From Oopsacas minuta (lineage: Eukaryota > Porifera > Hexactinellida > Lyssacinosida > Leucopsacidae): a stretch of 64,000 nt of DNA. The translations under genes were made by a program, and so were the position numbers. Positions 12,951 through 26,000 of this stretch are shown here, one piece after another. The notes under the pieces are model-generated. The model searched no databases. It saw only the letters and a program-made list of their open reading frames with translations, and was not told the DNA's origin. The first letter of the stretch is position 1. Each line of letters begins with the position of its first letter. The stretch lies in the NCBI GenBank assembly GCA_024704765.1, contig JAKMXF010000122.1, positions 248,001-312,000 of the forward strand, in the 5' to 3' direction.

Positions 12951-14059
12951 TTGCATTCTGGCAAATAAAGTTCGAAATTTAAATTTACTCAATGTACTCA
13001 AATCATCAAAAAGAACTTCTATTATGTAGGACAACAGGAAATTAAATAATTCCAATCTTAGCTAACATTTGATTGTTTCAGTAAATGATTAATAAATACA
13101 TATTATCTGTTTAACAATCGGAGTTACTATCTGTAATGATTAAAGTATAATTTCATTAAAATACCTAAATCAACTAAAAAATCCCCTAATGTTCGATAAC
13201 ATTAGAAAATTTTCGATCTTAGGTAATTAAAGTGTTACAGAATGTAATTGCATGCATCTAAAACGTTCAATTATCAGAATAAATTCTTACTATTTCTCCC
13301 ATTCAAAATATAAAACTGTAAATTACCATCTGCCTACCATCCATGGTCCAAATCAGTTCTAAGCCCGGTATATGAAGTTCCCGGTTTAGTAGAAAGTATG
13401 TGTTTTCATTAAAATTCAAAATGCAAACAATCTCCTCAAAATCGAACGAGCTTTAGCATGAAATAACCCATAATTTTTTTCTGACTTGTTAGGTAGAGAC
13501 ACCTTTAGTTAATAAGGTCCTTGGCTATAAGGCGAAATTTGAAGATATATATTTGAAATCTACGGGTCTGTATTACTACGATATGCATATTTTGAAAGTT
13601 TACAGAATCGTATTGAATTAATGGCATTGTCAAATTTGTACCACATGTGGTAGAAATGGTACAACCAAAGAAATGTTTGCCCCACTTCAAATGTCGATAA
13701 ATTTGTTTCAAATCTATATCTCGTGGTGTGCAGGAACTTATGTTCAGTTAGTGGAAATAATCTCCTGAAAATTCTAAGGTCTTTTATAGAGTTTATAGCC
13801 TGGAGGGACAAAGTAGAGACAATTATAATAAAAATACTAACAGTTGTACGTCTAAAAAACTAAAGAAACGATATACGTTGAAAGTACGTAATAATGGTAA
13901 GTGAATGTTGAACGAGATTGAGATCCTTGTAAGATGAATCAAATTTCAAATGTCAAAGCACTAGGTAACACTTGTAATACTGAAATAAATAATTTCTGGT
14001 AGGAATAAAATGTGAATTTTGATAGGTTAGAACAAAGTGCAACTTTTGGCAACTAATGA
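12951..14059. other. Gene-free stretch downstream of UPB1
   Basis: No supported gene. The word CCATCCATGGTCCAAA at about 13338 resembles the core of the small repeat found near 33.0, 37.6 and 42.4 kb. An 83-residue minus-strand open frame (13560-13811) shows no family features. The end nearest 14059 is presumably the UPB1 3' untranslated region; no single polyadenylation signal is decisive. Confidence 0.3.
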
Positions 14060-17000
14060 CTATATAAGTTGATGTTTGAAAGTTGTTTTCGTGTACCTAT
14101 CTAACAAGTCTGCATAAATTTCATATCTAGCCGTCATTTGAAAACCCCAAGTATCTTTAATCTGTCGAATGAGATTTAAATCAATTTGAGTGATTAGCAG
14201 TCCATCCTCAATACGTGATAGTCCGGGTGTTCTTCCGCCATCAGGTGCAGCTATATAACTAGAGCCATAAAATTGGCCAAACTCATTATGGGCAGGTTTT
14301 CCATCACCTGAAGTAAATTCATTTGGGTATAATTCGATTCCGATCCGATTAATTGCAGCAGTAAAAACAGTATTACTAATAGCAGCGTTGCGGGCTTCAA
14401 TAGGCCACATTGGTTCGGATAATGACCCAACAGTTGCAGAGGGATTGAAGATAATTTCTGCTCCATTCAAAGCATAACCTAACCAATTGAGTGGGTGATG
14501 TCTGCCATAGCATATGTTAACAGCAATGTTTCCAAAAGGAGTAGCAAATACCTAAAAACAAAATATATTAATAAAATGACCAGAATTCGATAGCTGTGCA
14601 TATGACTCAAGGACGTTTATTAAATATTGTTTGTCTTCTAATTGATATCAATGATCAATCTCGTATAATGATAATTAGTCCCATTCTTTGTTAAATGATA
14701 ATTAGTCTTATTATTCATGGATATTCAATATTCAATCCAAGAAGTATAATTATACAGAATATCAAAATATTGCAACGAAAAAGTCGGCAGATTCCTGAAA
14801 TACGGTAAGTGTCTTCGAAACATCCACCAATATTCTAACTAAGCTAAATATATATTATAGTCAAATCAGTCGATCAAAAATCTAGAATGACCGACTACCC
14901 GCACCAAGATAAAATATTATTCAAAGACTAATTTCTCGATAGCAGCCTTAGTCTTCACAGCAAAATCCCATTAACCAACTTTCCTCTACTTACTCTCTTG
15001 ATTCTTTTGTGCAAATTCTCCTAAACTATGATGTAAACTCAATATTGATTGTGTATTCTCGATCAACCACTCAAACAAAATTTTTCATTGGCAATCCCAA
15101 AAAACGGTTGCAATTCTCTTGTCTGCTGATGGAACGACTCTAGCCACGATTGGGGTTGTAGGTCTTTTCATTTTGCATTGACTTGACCGAAAAGTCAAAT
15201 CAGACAATATAGATATAGAACCGGGATTCATCTTCTGTCACAAAACGCTTTATATACTCATGATTGCCCAACCATGCTTCTTTAATCAGATCGCCACTAA
15301 TTCGATATCGTGCAATTTATGTCATCTGTTTTGGAACCAATAGAGCCACAACTCGTGCCATTCTAAGATTTTCGGTGGCATTAGATGATACAAGTATTTT
15401 GGATGCTTACCATCTCGTTCAATTTTCTGACAATAACACACCGATCTTTATAAATAAAAATCTTCACATAGTCGATATTTCCTTGTCTAATAATGGTTGC
15501 CGCCATTAATTTAAGAACCGATGAATCATCATGTAAAGAAATGTCATTTCTGGAGCTCCATGCACATAAACTTCTCACATCTCACTCAGAATCTCCCAAC
15601 TAATTTGCCCTGTTTACTCAAAAACCAAATTACAGTTCGTTTACCACCTTAAATGTAATTTCTGAATGTGGTATTATTATGACAGCAGTCGTCTAAGGAA
15701 GATGGTATATAGTAACAATACACAGTAATACTAGGTTATATGGGCATATACAACGATTATTGTGAAACTAGTTAGGCTCCCATTAAATGTTGCACATCCG
15801 CGAACTTACAGGATTGCCCTAGTATGAATATCATATTATACAGGGTGACACATAAATAGTTACAAATATAAAAGTGCTGAAAACAAAAACTATTGGAGCG
15901 ATCGTTCTAATGTTCTAAATTATGTTTAGATATACTATAGGGTTGAAAATTAAGAAAGAATTACTCAAATATATCGCCTTTTGCCTTAATGCAGCTCTGT
16001 TGCATAGATTAGTGAGGCACGTAGAATATTGAGGCACTGTATACATAGACCATGGATGAATATCTACTGTAGAATATTGAGGTACGGTAACAGAAGGAGA
16101 AACTATATACAGAATATGTAGTTATCATTATGCGGTTTATTTGTAGCATTGACGTAATAATGACTTGACACATTTGTGACCAAGATAGCTTTCTCGAATT
16201 CGCATATAAATTGTAAATAATTTTCAAGTAACAATAAAGATGGAAGTATTTTATGAAGAAATTGTAAAGTTTTTAAAAGTTGGAACATATCCTGAACCTG
16301 ACGGAGTTTCCTCTGCAAAAGATGGAATTTTAGAAGAAAAGTTTCACGATATTTTCTCGGTGAAGATAACACACTTTACAAGGTAAAACCTCAAATATTA
16401 TTTATAATCTATAGTTGTGTTCGCCAAATGGCAAGTGGCGCCTTGCTGAAAATTTGCTTGCAAATAGGCGAACACTACTGTATATAAATATTTAAGTTAT
16501 TGATGCAATATTATATAAACAATTATTTAGAAAGTGGACATCAATGGTTCAACAATTGATTTGGAAGTCCCGTTAGAAACGGAAAGGGATGATATAATAA
16601 AAAAAACATCATGATCAAGTTGGTCACCCTGGAATCAATGCCACTGTTGATTCCATACAACAACAATATACATGGAAAGGCTTATATACACATATCATTG
16701 ATTATGTAAGTAACTTACTTGAGTACAGTTCATTCTCAATAATTCCGAAATTGAAGGAATATTATTATTATTACTATGAATATTTTGTTATTATTGAGAG
16801 TTTGAGAAACTTGTATGCTACCCTAAAATCCTTTTTCTTAAATTCAGAGTACATAATTTGATATTCATTGAATATTTAATATACTAGGTGGCTTCTTGTA
16901 AGATATGCCGAATGACAGCAACTATTCCTAAATCAACCAAGAAACTTCAACCCATTCAACCTCCTTCTAGAACATGGAAACACTTAGGCATGGACTTGAT

Positions 17001-20000
17001 TTGTGACCTCCCTGTGAGTTCCGAAGGATTTAAGCATATTCTTGTCACAGTTTGCTACTTAAGCAAGTTTGTAGTTGTAAGACCCCTTAAGAGGAAAACT
17101 TCTGAAGAAGTTATTCAAAATCTTCAAGATATCTATGCTACAATGGGATTACCGGATATTATTCAACATGACAAAGGCCCGGAGTTTACAAGCAGTGTAA
17201 GTGATATTAGAACTTAATATATCTGAAATTGCTTAATTAATTAATATATTTTCTTTAGATGTTTCAGGAATTCCATTGCAAACTACACATTGACAACCGT
17301 AGTACTAGAGCTTATCTTCCTATGGCTAACGGTTTGGTAGAGGCACACAATGAAATCTTGAAAACGTAGGTTATAATTCCGCAGATTAGATCGGCAAGTT
17401 ACTCAGTGTAATAAAGATATTGAATAACTATTACTTATTGATCTTAGGAAGTTAACAAAGATGGAACTCCAGACAGGCAATCACTGGTCCCAATTACTCA
17501 AGCTCGCATGTCTCACTATGAATTCTACAAAGAAGAAGTCACATGGACAAACTCCTTTTAATGTAATGTGGGGACGTGAGTCAAAACATGTGGATCTGTT
17601 GTCTACATATCCAAACCTGGCTATTGATCCTATAGAAGACTTTGAACATGAAGACGCTATATTTAGAGAAATTCTATCGCAGCAGTCAGAAAATGACTAT
17701 ATAGACCATCAAGATGAATTTTCCCCGCCATGTTCTGAGCCAGGAGAAGAATTATGCTGTATCTATGAGACTCGAGACACACGATTCAAATCAGCTGCAG
17801 AGGATATCCATTCTGAACAACTCAGACAAAAACTGCAATATGATAAAAAAGTCAATACCAAGGGGCGAGCTTTCCTATATTTCTTGATATTAGTGATATA
17901 TCCAACCCATTAAATTTAGGTCATCAATAAAGATAGGTGATAGGATTATTTACACAAACATGAGCAAATTAAAACGGTTGCCAAACATGAAAAATAAACC
18001 AAAATTTTTTGGACCTCATACAGTCTGTAAAGTTACTGAGAGCCACATTACTATTTGTGAAAATATTTCAGGAGCTAAGAGAACAAAAACATACCAATTG
18101 ACCTCGTTCGTTTGTATACAGAACGAAAACCAAAATCCCTCAGACAAGCTAACCAAATAGAAATTAATGACATTCCTTCCAAGGTATACGAGTTTATTGT
18201 ATAAATCCTGAAATTATCACAATTACTTATATACTTTAGGTGTTGCAACGAAAACTTTATGGATTTTCTAGAGAAAGAATACTTCATCACCTCAATAATT
18301 TCAAGGTTTGTACATTTGTATTCAGTAGATCCTCACTAAATAATTAAAGAGTCCCGAATAGGTTTAGTATGAAATATGAAAAAATCAAGAGTTTAATCTG
18401 GCCTTGCAGATGCGGCCAGGCATTTGTTCTACCACTTGTATTGCCTCCTCGGACTTGTGTTTGAATATATTTTACCCATTTCTAATCTAACTTTAGATAG
18501 TTTTGAAACAAAATATTGAGCGACACACCTACATGACACCACTGCATGAGGAACTTCATAAAAATCTCAACGTATTCCACACCTATACCTGCAATACTCT
18601 CCTGTTTGAATTCCTACTCGATTGCAAAGAATACGAAATAGTAAGTTTGATTTCTTGGTATTTGTATAATTACACACAGTTATAGTGTTTGCTCATATCT
18701 ATTGTTAATGAAATACGCAAAAATAAATGATGTAACAATGACATATACACATTGTAGTTCTTTCTCTTGAACATTCTGTATATGAATTCATTAGTATTCA
18801 GCAACAAGAGAAGTTTGATACATGTTTAGTGAAGAAATATACAAATGACTGTCTTTTCCAATACAGCGATCCCAATACTATTTGTATTTTTTGAATACTT
18901 TTAATCATGAAAATATGTATATTATTCCCAATAGAGCGGAATCAAAATGAATGATTTTTTTGAATTATAGAAGAGAGACATTACTGACACTTTACTCGAT
19001 TGGACGACAGAGTTATATCCTCATTTTACAAACACCCAAGCTGCCAAATACACACACAAAGTAGTGTTCTTTCTAGTAAGTTGATCCAAATTTGCATTTA
19101 GCATAGAGTATATACATCCATATTGTAATAATTATAATGATAATCTGTTTAGGCAATGGAGTACTTAAATTTGATGTTGTGGCAAACATTCCCAGAAAAC
19201 ATCTCTACCTATATCCCTTTATCTGATTCAAGTCCAATCATATCTGTGGTCAATGAAGAATGGCTTCGTGATAAATGCAAGTTTCTGGGACTGGTGTTTA
19301 TATCCAGCATCAAGCAACCACAAAACCTAGCCGGACTGTCACTCAGTAAATATACACCATGGGAAACTGAAAGAATAGTCGGTGATGGGAACAGTCTTTT
19401 CCGGTGTATTTCTAAAATATTAACTGGTGACCAGACAAGTCACTTAGAAATTCGCTCTACGATTGCACACTTTATCGCCAGTGAGGGAGAAACTAGAATT
19501 GGTTGGTATTTTAAACAGAAATTAACAAATCCTTGTAAATACTTCATGAATGAACATCTTGTGTCTCAAGAAGGAACTTGGGGTAGCGATGTGGAAATAA
19601 TAGCATTGTCTAATATTCTTGACGTCGATGTGTATGTTGCAAACAACTACTATAGAAATCGAGGCAACTTAACTCGGGAAGTTCGCTGGAGCTTGCTCAG
19701 AGGCTCTAAGAAACCAACAACCGCGCTTTACATTAGTAATTATTGTAATCATTATGAGCCGGTCACTTCTATGATTGAGAGTTCCACACCTACTTATGGC
19801 GAAACTTCAGAAGAATCAAAAAATATACAAGAATGAAGAAAATACAATTAGTCATTATTTTGTGCTAGTATCAGGTGTTTTTGTGTGTTAGTAGAGTAAT
19901 ACCATAAATTGCAAGATTATATTCTAACCATGTAATAACAGGTAAAATTTGTTCATTCCAGTATAACCTTCACTAATGTGAACGTCAGAAACCATCAAAA

Positions 20001-23000
20001 TTCCTTTATCTTATCCGAAGTTTGTATTAACCATTGTGAAATCAGTTGGAAAGAATTGAAAGACCAAATTTTGGAAAATTACTTGCTTGCTTAACCAGGA
20101 GATTCGTATTGACCGTGTTTGGAATAATAATTAATGAGGTTTCACTGTACACGTATGTGTTGTCAAAAACAAGTATATTTTCAAGTCATGATTGAAATAC
20201 GTAAATACTATTAATAAAAGAAAACCGCATGATGACAACTACATATTCTGCATATAGTTTCTCCCTCTGTTACCATGCCTCAATATTCTACAGTAGATAT
20301 TCATCCATGGTCTATGTATACAGTGCCTCAAATATTCTACGTGCCTCACTAATCTATGCAACAGCTCTTCATACGTACGATGAAGGAGTCTACACTGGCA
20401 CACACATGCTCATTCGGAATCTTTGACCACACTCTTAATAATGTACTCTTAAGAACCTCAACTGAACGATGAGATGTAGCGTTAACCCTCCCCTCCAATA
20501 TGGACCATATAGAGAAGTCGAGGGGGTTAAGGTCTGGCGAACAAGGTGGCCACTCTTCGGAAGAAATGACTCCGGAAAATTGGTCTTGCACCACTTTTAA
20601 GTGGCTTTAGCCTTGTGAGCTGGGGCAGAATCTTGCTGGAATACCCATAGGCCGTTTCCAAAATGTGATTGTGCCCAACGCTTCAAAACATTCTCAAGAA
20701 TTGATTTCCGATAAACCGATTGGTTGATTTTCACACCTTGGGGGATAAATACCAAAGGTGTCTGACCAGTTGCAGTAACCCCGGCTCATACCATCACTGA
20801 AGCTGGTTTCTGCGTTCTAGAGACCCGGAAAGTAGATTCAGGCAAAGTACTCTTATCGGTGGCTAAAATCCTATGATTTTGCTTGTTTAGGACCTGCTGA
20901 ACAGTAAATAATTTCCTATCAGAGAAAACGATCTGCTTGTGTCGACCATTGGAGAAACGTGAAACATGGCTTTGCATCTTTCCAACCTCATACTTTTATT
21001 TTAGGCTGTGAGGAGTTGTCTTTTATTCATTTTGTACGCTTTCATGCCCAAATCATTACAAACAAGCCTCCGCATCGATTCCCTGTTTGTATTTGTTTCA
21101 ATGGCCATTTTTCGGATACTTCGGGCGGGATTTCGTTTAATCCGTTGTAGCACCCTCTTGGTCAAAGAAATTGTTTGTGCAGTACGTAGACGGCCAGGTC
21201 GTGGTTGGTCTAACACGTCCTCTGTATCAGTAAACCGTGACAAAGTTCGCGAAATAAACATCCTATTGTAACTGAGCAAAGAGGCAATTCCACTCCTGCA
21301 TTTTCCGGCCTTGAATAACTCAATAACAGCTGAACGACGAGTCTCCATTACAAAATGTTGAAATTATAAAACTTCCAAGTGAGATATAGCTGGTGTGATT
21401 TATTGAGATAAAATAGATATGTAGTACAATATATTGGATAAGTTTCAACGCTATTGAATTATATTCAACTACAATATGGTAGTTATAAAAGTTGTAATAG
21501 TATTTATGTGTCACCCTGTAGTCTTCTGGTAAATTAGGAAATATAGACTACAATTAAGTTTATATCCTTGGTAAATACAAATAATTCAACCTATTAACCA
21601 TATAAGATAAATATCATGGCCGGGAATAGAACCGATCCAATTAGGGAGATCAAGAGCGAGCGCAAATAGCGATTTCTGAGAGTGGTCTGAGGGACTTATC
21701 ACACAAAAAATGTAACTCAATAGAATCAATGATGCACTAGAACTTTCTACGTACTAAGCGAAACAGTGTGTACTTACCAAAGAAAGTCCAATCCGAATAT
21801 TATTCAAATAGTTGAAGAATAGAAAAACGTTAGGAAGAGTGCGTTTTAAGGCGAGAACGTATTAAAAGAGTAATGCTGTATATATTTGCGGTTATACTAA
21901 TCATATGGACATACGAAGGGTCTACATCTATCCATGCACTCTTCAAGTTTAGACAATCACACGGCGAAAAGGGAAGGATTGATGGATTCATAGGTGTGGA
22001 ATATTAATGGAATTATGTCAACAATTGATTCCAAGGAAAATCTAGGAACTTTGTTCTTGATCTGACAATTGCAACACTGAATAATAACGTATTCGAAACA
22101 AAACAAAAATTAAGAATAAGATAAAATTGATATCCCAAGGACTCATTGTGTCGGCCTTTACGAGAGATGAAAGTTGTAGATGCCAAAACCATCATATTAA
22201 TGATAATGGTTTTGGGTGTCAAGTGCCTGATATTCTAAATACTTAAGAAAATAAATATAGATTGTAATTAAGCATCGTGATGTTGCTAGCGCGCTCCGCA
22301 TTACTAGGTGGCTGCACGACTGTTTAGTGCTCGAGGTTAGCTTAAGTATTAAAAGGATAAATATCCTAGTGTTTTTGGTCGCTACTAGACAAAATATACT
22401 TGTCCCTACGTGCATCGTGTTCACATAATAGTTTTGATATTGTGTTATCCATTGCCCATCAAATTGTACTGAATTACCTTTGTGGTGATACTGAGATGCC
22501 ATGTCTCTGACTGAGGGTTAGCAATCGAAATACTTCGTGTCTTGAATATCAAGAAATTCTCAAAAATATCGAAATTCAGGAAAGTATGAATTTTTATACA
22601 GTCATGATGACGTAATAATCTTTTGATAAATTACCGTATGGTCAGAATCATGATGTAGGACATTTGAACAATTTAAAGGGTGCCTGTGATTCTAATTTCA
22701 AAATTCCATTATGTACATTGGCTGAGTAGTAGTTAGTAATGTGAGTTTTCGAGCATCCATAAAGGTGACAATGATTATTTTTCATAGTGTGAATTTTGTC
22801 CAAGACTCGAACTTGTATGAGCCAGGGCCAAAATACCCCTATCGCCACAAATTAGCCCTGGGGGTCTTCCAATTTCTTCAATTAATTCTGGAGATTCAAA
22901 CAAGCATATACATATACACAACACGCAAATAAATTGCTCTTTAATAGTATAGATGATAGAGGCACGAATGCTATCAAGTATTCAAATATCTCATGGCTGT

Positions 23001-26000
23001 CTAGTTGCTATCAAATTTATATGTAGTTGAGGAATAAATAGTACAGTATGTAAATGAATGTCAAATTCTATTGCTAATCAAGGTAAATCACTTGATGGCA
23101 ATTAATATTATAAGTATAATTTGTGCAAAGAACAAAAGTTTGAACAGTTGAGGTCCTTGCAATCCAATCAATTTAATTTGAAGAATTTCTTGCTCTTTAA
23201 GATAATGTTATAGAGGATGACAAGAATTCCAACTGGTATCCTCGCACCATGAATTTTTGCTATTTTAGATCTCTCAGAAAATTAAGAGAAAGCGAGAGAA
23301 CCTTCAACTAGGTAAGGTCTACTGACTAATGATAAAAGACGTGCTCAAATTTCTAAAGGAACAATAGGTCAAGCATCCAAATATCTGAAATTTGCCCCTA
23401 AAATAGCAGATTCAGGGGATGAATAGCCACACACAAAGTTCTAAAGAGAAAAAGATGGATTGAATAGCCAGGCATAAATCGATGTCTGATTCAGAGATGC
23501 ATTGCTATTGCTATCGTTTGACATTTCTGCAATAGGGATAGCAAAATTGAACTCTATACAAATGGTTGGAGTTAATGGACATTGAAGATGAGGATGTGAT
23601 AAGATGTAATTATGATAATTTAATTTTATGACTATTAAGAGACTGGATTCTAACCTATTGCAAAATACAGTGAAACCTCTGGAATCGGGGCATGCGGGAT
23701 ACTGGGAAAATTTCTAACTCCCCGATTGTGAAAACTCCAAGATTCTGGATTTCAGTGTGATATTGTGTCAAAATCACCATTTTCCGTATATATGTAGTTC
23801 ATATTATGTCATACTATTGTTTCGCATTGGTAGCCACACAGTAACGTTAAAATGTTTCATTCTGCTGCATATTGCTGATCCTAAACACCTCTCTAAAGTG
23901 AAAACTCTGCTGGTTCCAAAGGTGTTCACTTTTTAGATATCATACTGTTACTCGCATAATAGAATATTAATTTCTACGCTACATTTTGCCCATGAAGAAG
24001 GCTAGGAACAATCTCTCTGTTCTAGATAAGGTAGCAGTCGCGAAGGAATTGCAGGCTGGTGCTCGCAACGTTATTGTAGATTCTGTGTTGCATATATTTA
24101 CCCTCAGAGGCGGATTAAATTGACTTTTTGTTCACTTACGTAGCATTCATATTGTGTTTATTCGATAGTTATTGCGAAAATTATAATTTATTGAGTTGAT
24201 TTCAGTATTGATGCCCGATTGCGTAGGGGATATTAGTATTAGTTTTATGCAAGCTGAAAGAATTAAATTTTCATGGTTTGCCCCGATTCCCGAATTGTCG
24301 CTATTCCCCGATTCCAGAGGTTCATTTGTATGGGAAAATATTTTCGCGAATTCAAGTGCCCCGATTTCAGATGTTCCCCGATTCCAGAGGTTTCACTGTA
24401 ATATGAAAAAGATTTTCCTGAACTTGAATAAAAGCTTTTAGAGGTTAGCATGTTCATAGGTTTCTATACTACCTAGTCAGTGAATCATATACATATGTCG
24501 GATACCAAGTTAAGTCAAGAGTTATTAGTGATATACAATAGAATTCGTCTATTTGCAATTGCCATATTAGCAAGATTCGCATACTAGCAAGTTTTTTCAA
24601 TGCACAGAGCAAAGGTGTAGAGATTCAAGTAAACAAGTTCCCTTATTAGCAAGTTATTACGGTCATAATGGGCCAAATTGCATAAATTATGTTCCCTATT
24701 TAGCAAATTCACTTATAAGCAAGTATTCCCATAAAAACACGACTTGCTAATAACATAAGAACGGGACTTTTAATTGATTCAGAAGCAAGAAGAACTTGCT
24801 AATAGACGAACCTTAACTTCGATTATTAGCTTCGAACTCTTTAGTATACACACACAGACACGTGTACTACCATATCCTTATACGTAATATATTATCACAT
24901 ACATGTATGTACATATATATACAACAATAGAATTTATCAAATTGGTTGAGTCGCTCTATTAGCAAATTTTTCTTGTACAAACTCGACTTGCTAATAAGCA
25001 AACTCCACTGTATATAATTATTCACACGTATATATCTGAAAATCATTCATATAAATGAAATGAATACATTGTTATTAAATAGAGAGTCATTAATCCTTAT
25101 TTTATTAGCCAAATTGGTGTACTTGAAAGGTTTTCGATTCATATAGTTGTGGAATACACACCTTTCCATATCTAGCAAAGGATGTAGTATAATTTGGCAA
25201 AGAGACTAGATATACAATCAAGGGATAAAAGTATTCGACTACACAAATATATTGTCATAAATTGTATACTCTTTCCCCTCCTATATATTGTGTAATCTAT
25301 ATTCGTAGCTGCAATCTAGTCATTTACATAGAATAACATATGTTTTTCAAGAATTTCAAAATAATATTCTCGATTTACACTTTTTGAAGGTGTTAATTAT
25401 TAATAAGTACTAGATGTATATTGATAAACAAAATATGTGTTAATTCAAAACCTATTAAGAAATCTACAATTTCTGACTTGATATTTGAATTCTACGTAGG
25501 CGAGTTACCCCAGATTAAAATTTTTAATGGGATTGAAAATTTTTTACCAAAGTTATAGAAGAAGTTCAATTTGTGCCATTTGTGCCACCTTTTGTCCAAG
25601 GTGGCACAAGTGGCCGCTACCAAGAGTTTATTTGGAATTCAAGGGTTAGCATAGTCATATCACTCGAAAATATTACTTTAACTTATTTCTCATAACCCTA
25701 GTTGATTTCCTTGTAGTGGCGCTTTTTCCTGCCACCTGTGCCACTTTTTGAAAAAAGTGGCAAAATTGAAATTTTTCTATAACTTTGGTAAAAACTGTTC
25801 AACCCCATTGGAAATTTTAATCTGGGGTAACTCGCCCATGTAGAATTCAAATATCAAGTCAGAAATTATAGATTCGTAATAGCTTTTGAATTACCACGTA
25901 TTTTGATCATCAATATACATCTAATAATTATTAACAATGAACAACCTCAAAAAGTGTAAATCGAAAATATTTTTTGGAAATTCTTGAAAAACATATGTTA

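Larger units (their letters stand above)
15962..21348 (-). pseudogene. Tc1/mariner transposase pseudogene interrupted by Ginger-like copy B
   Basis: The N-terminus (21348-21001) has two helix-turn-helix regions ([32 protein letters not shown]). Downstream come [17 protein letters not shown] with the first Asp region, [13 protein letters not shown] with the second Asp, and [12 protein letters not shown] with the third Asp; the spacing fits DD37D. Several stops and frame breaks occur (near 21000, 20790 and 20600). The C-terminus is cut at RMKS by the Ginger-like element at 20364. Across the insertion, after removing one GCTC copy, the same frame continues at 15997 as [10 protein letters not shown] and stops, which is a normal Tc1-type ending. 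This confirms the exact excision boundaries. Confidence 0.85.
15841..21518 (-). mobile_element. Tc1/mariner (DD37D-type) element split by a Ginger-like insertion
   Basis: TIRs start CAGGGTGACACATAAATA at 15841 and end in TATTTATGTGTCACCCTG at 21518, each next to a TA (15839-15840, 21519-21520), the standard Tc1/mariner target. Removing the inner Ginger-like element (15998-20363) and one 4-bp duplication leaves about 1,308 bp, a normal length. The element sits in the 14.2-kb UPB1 intron, on the same strand as UPB1. It must be older than the Ginger-like insertion it contains. Confidence 0.88.

Noticed and set aside
16240-19836. Ty3/gypsy LTR retrotransposon as source of the integrase genes
   Set aside because: No LTRs, primer-binding site, gag, reverse transcriptase or RNase H nearby; instead introns, TGT-starting TIRs and 4-bp target duplications on both copies.
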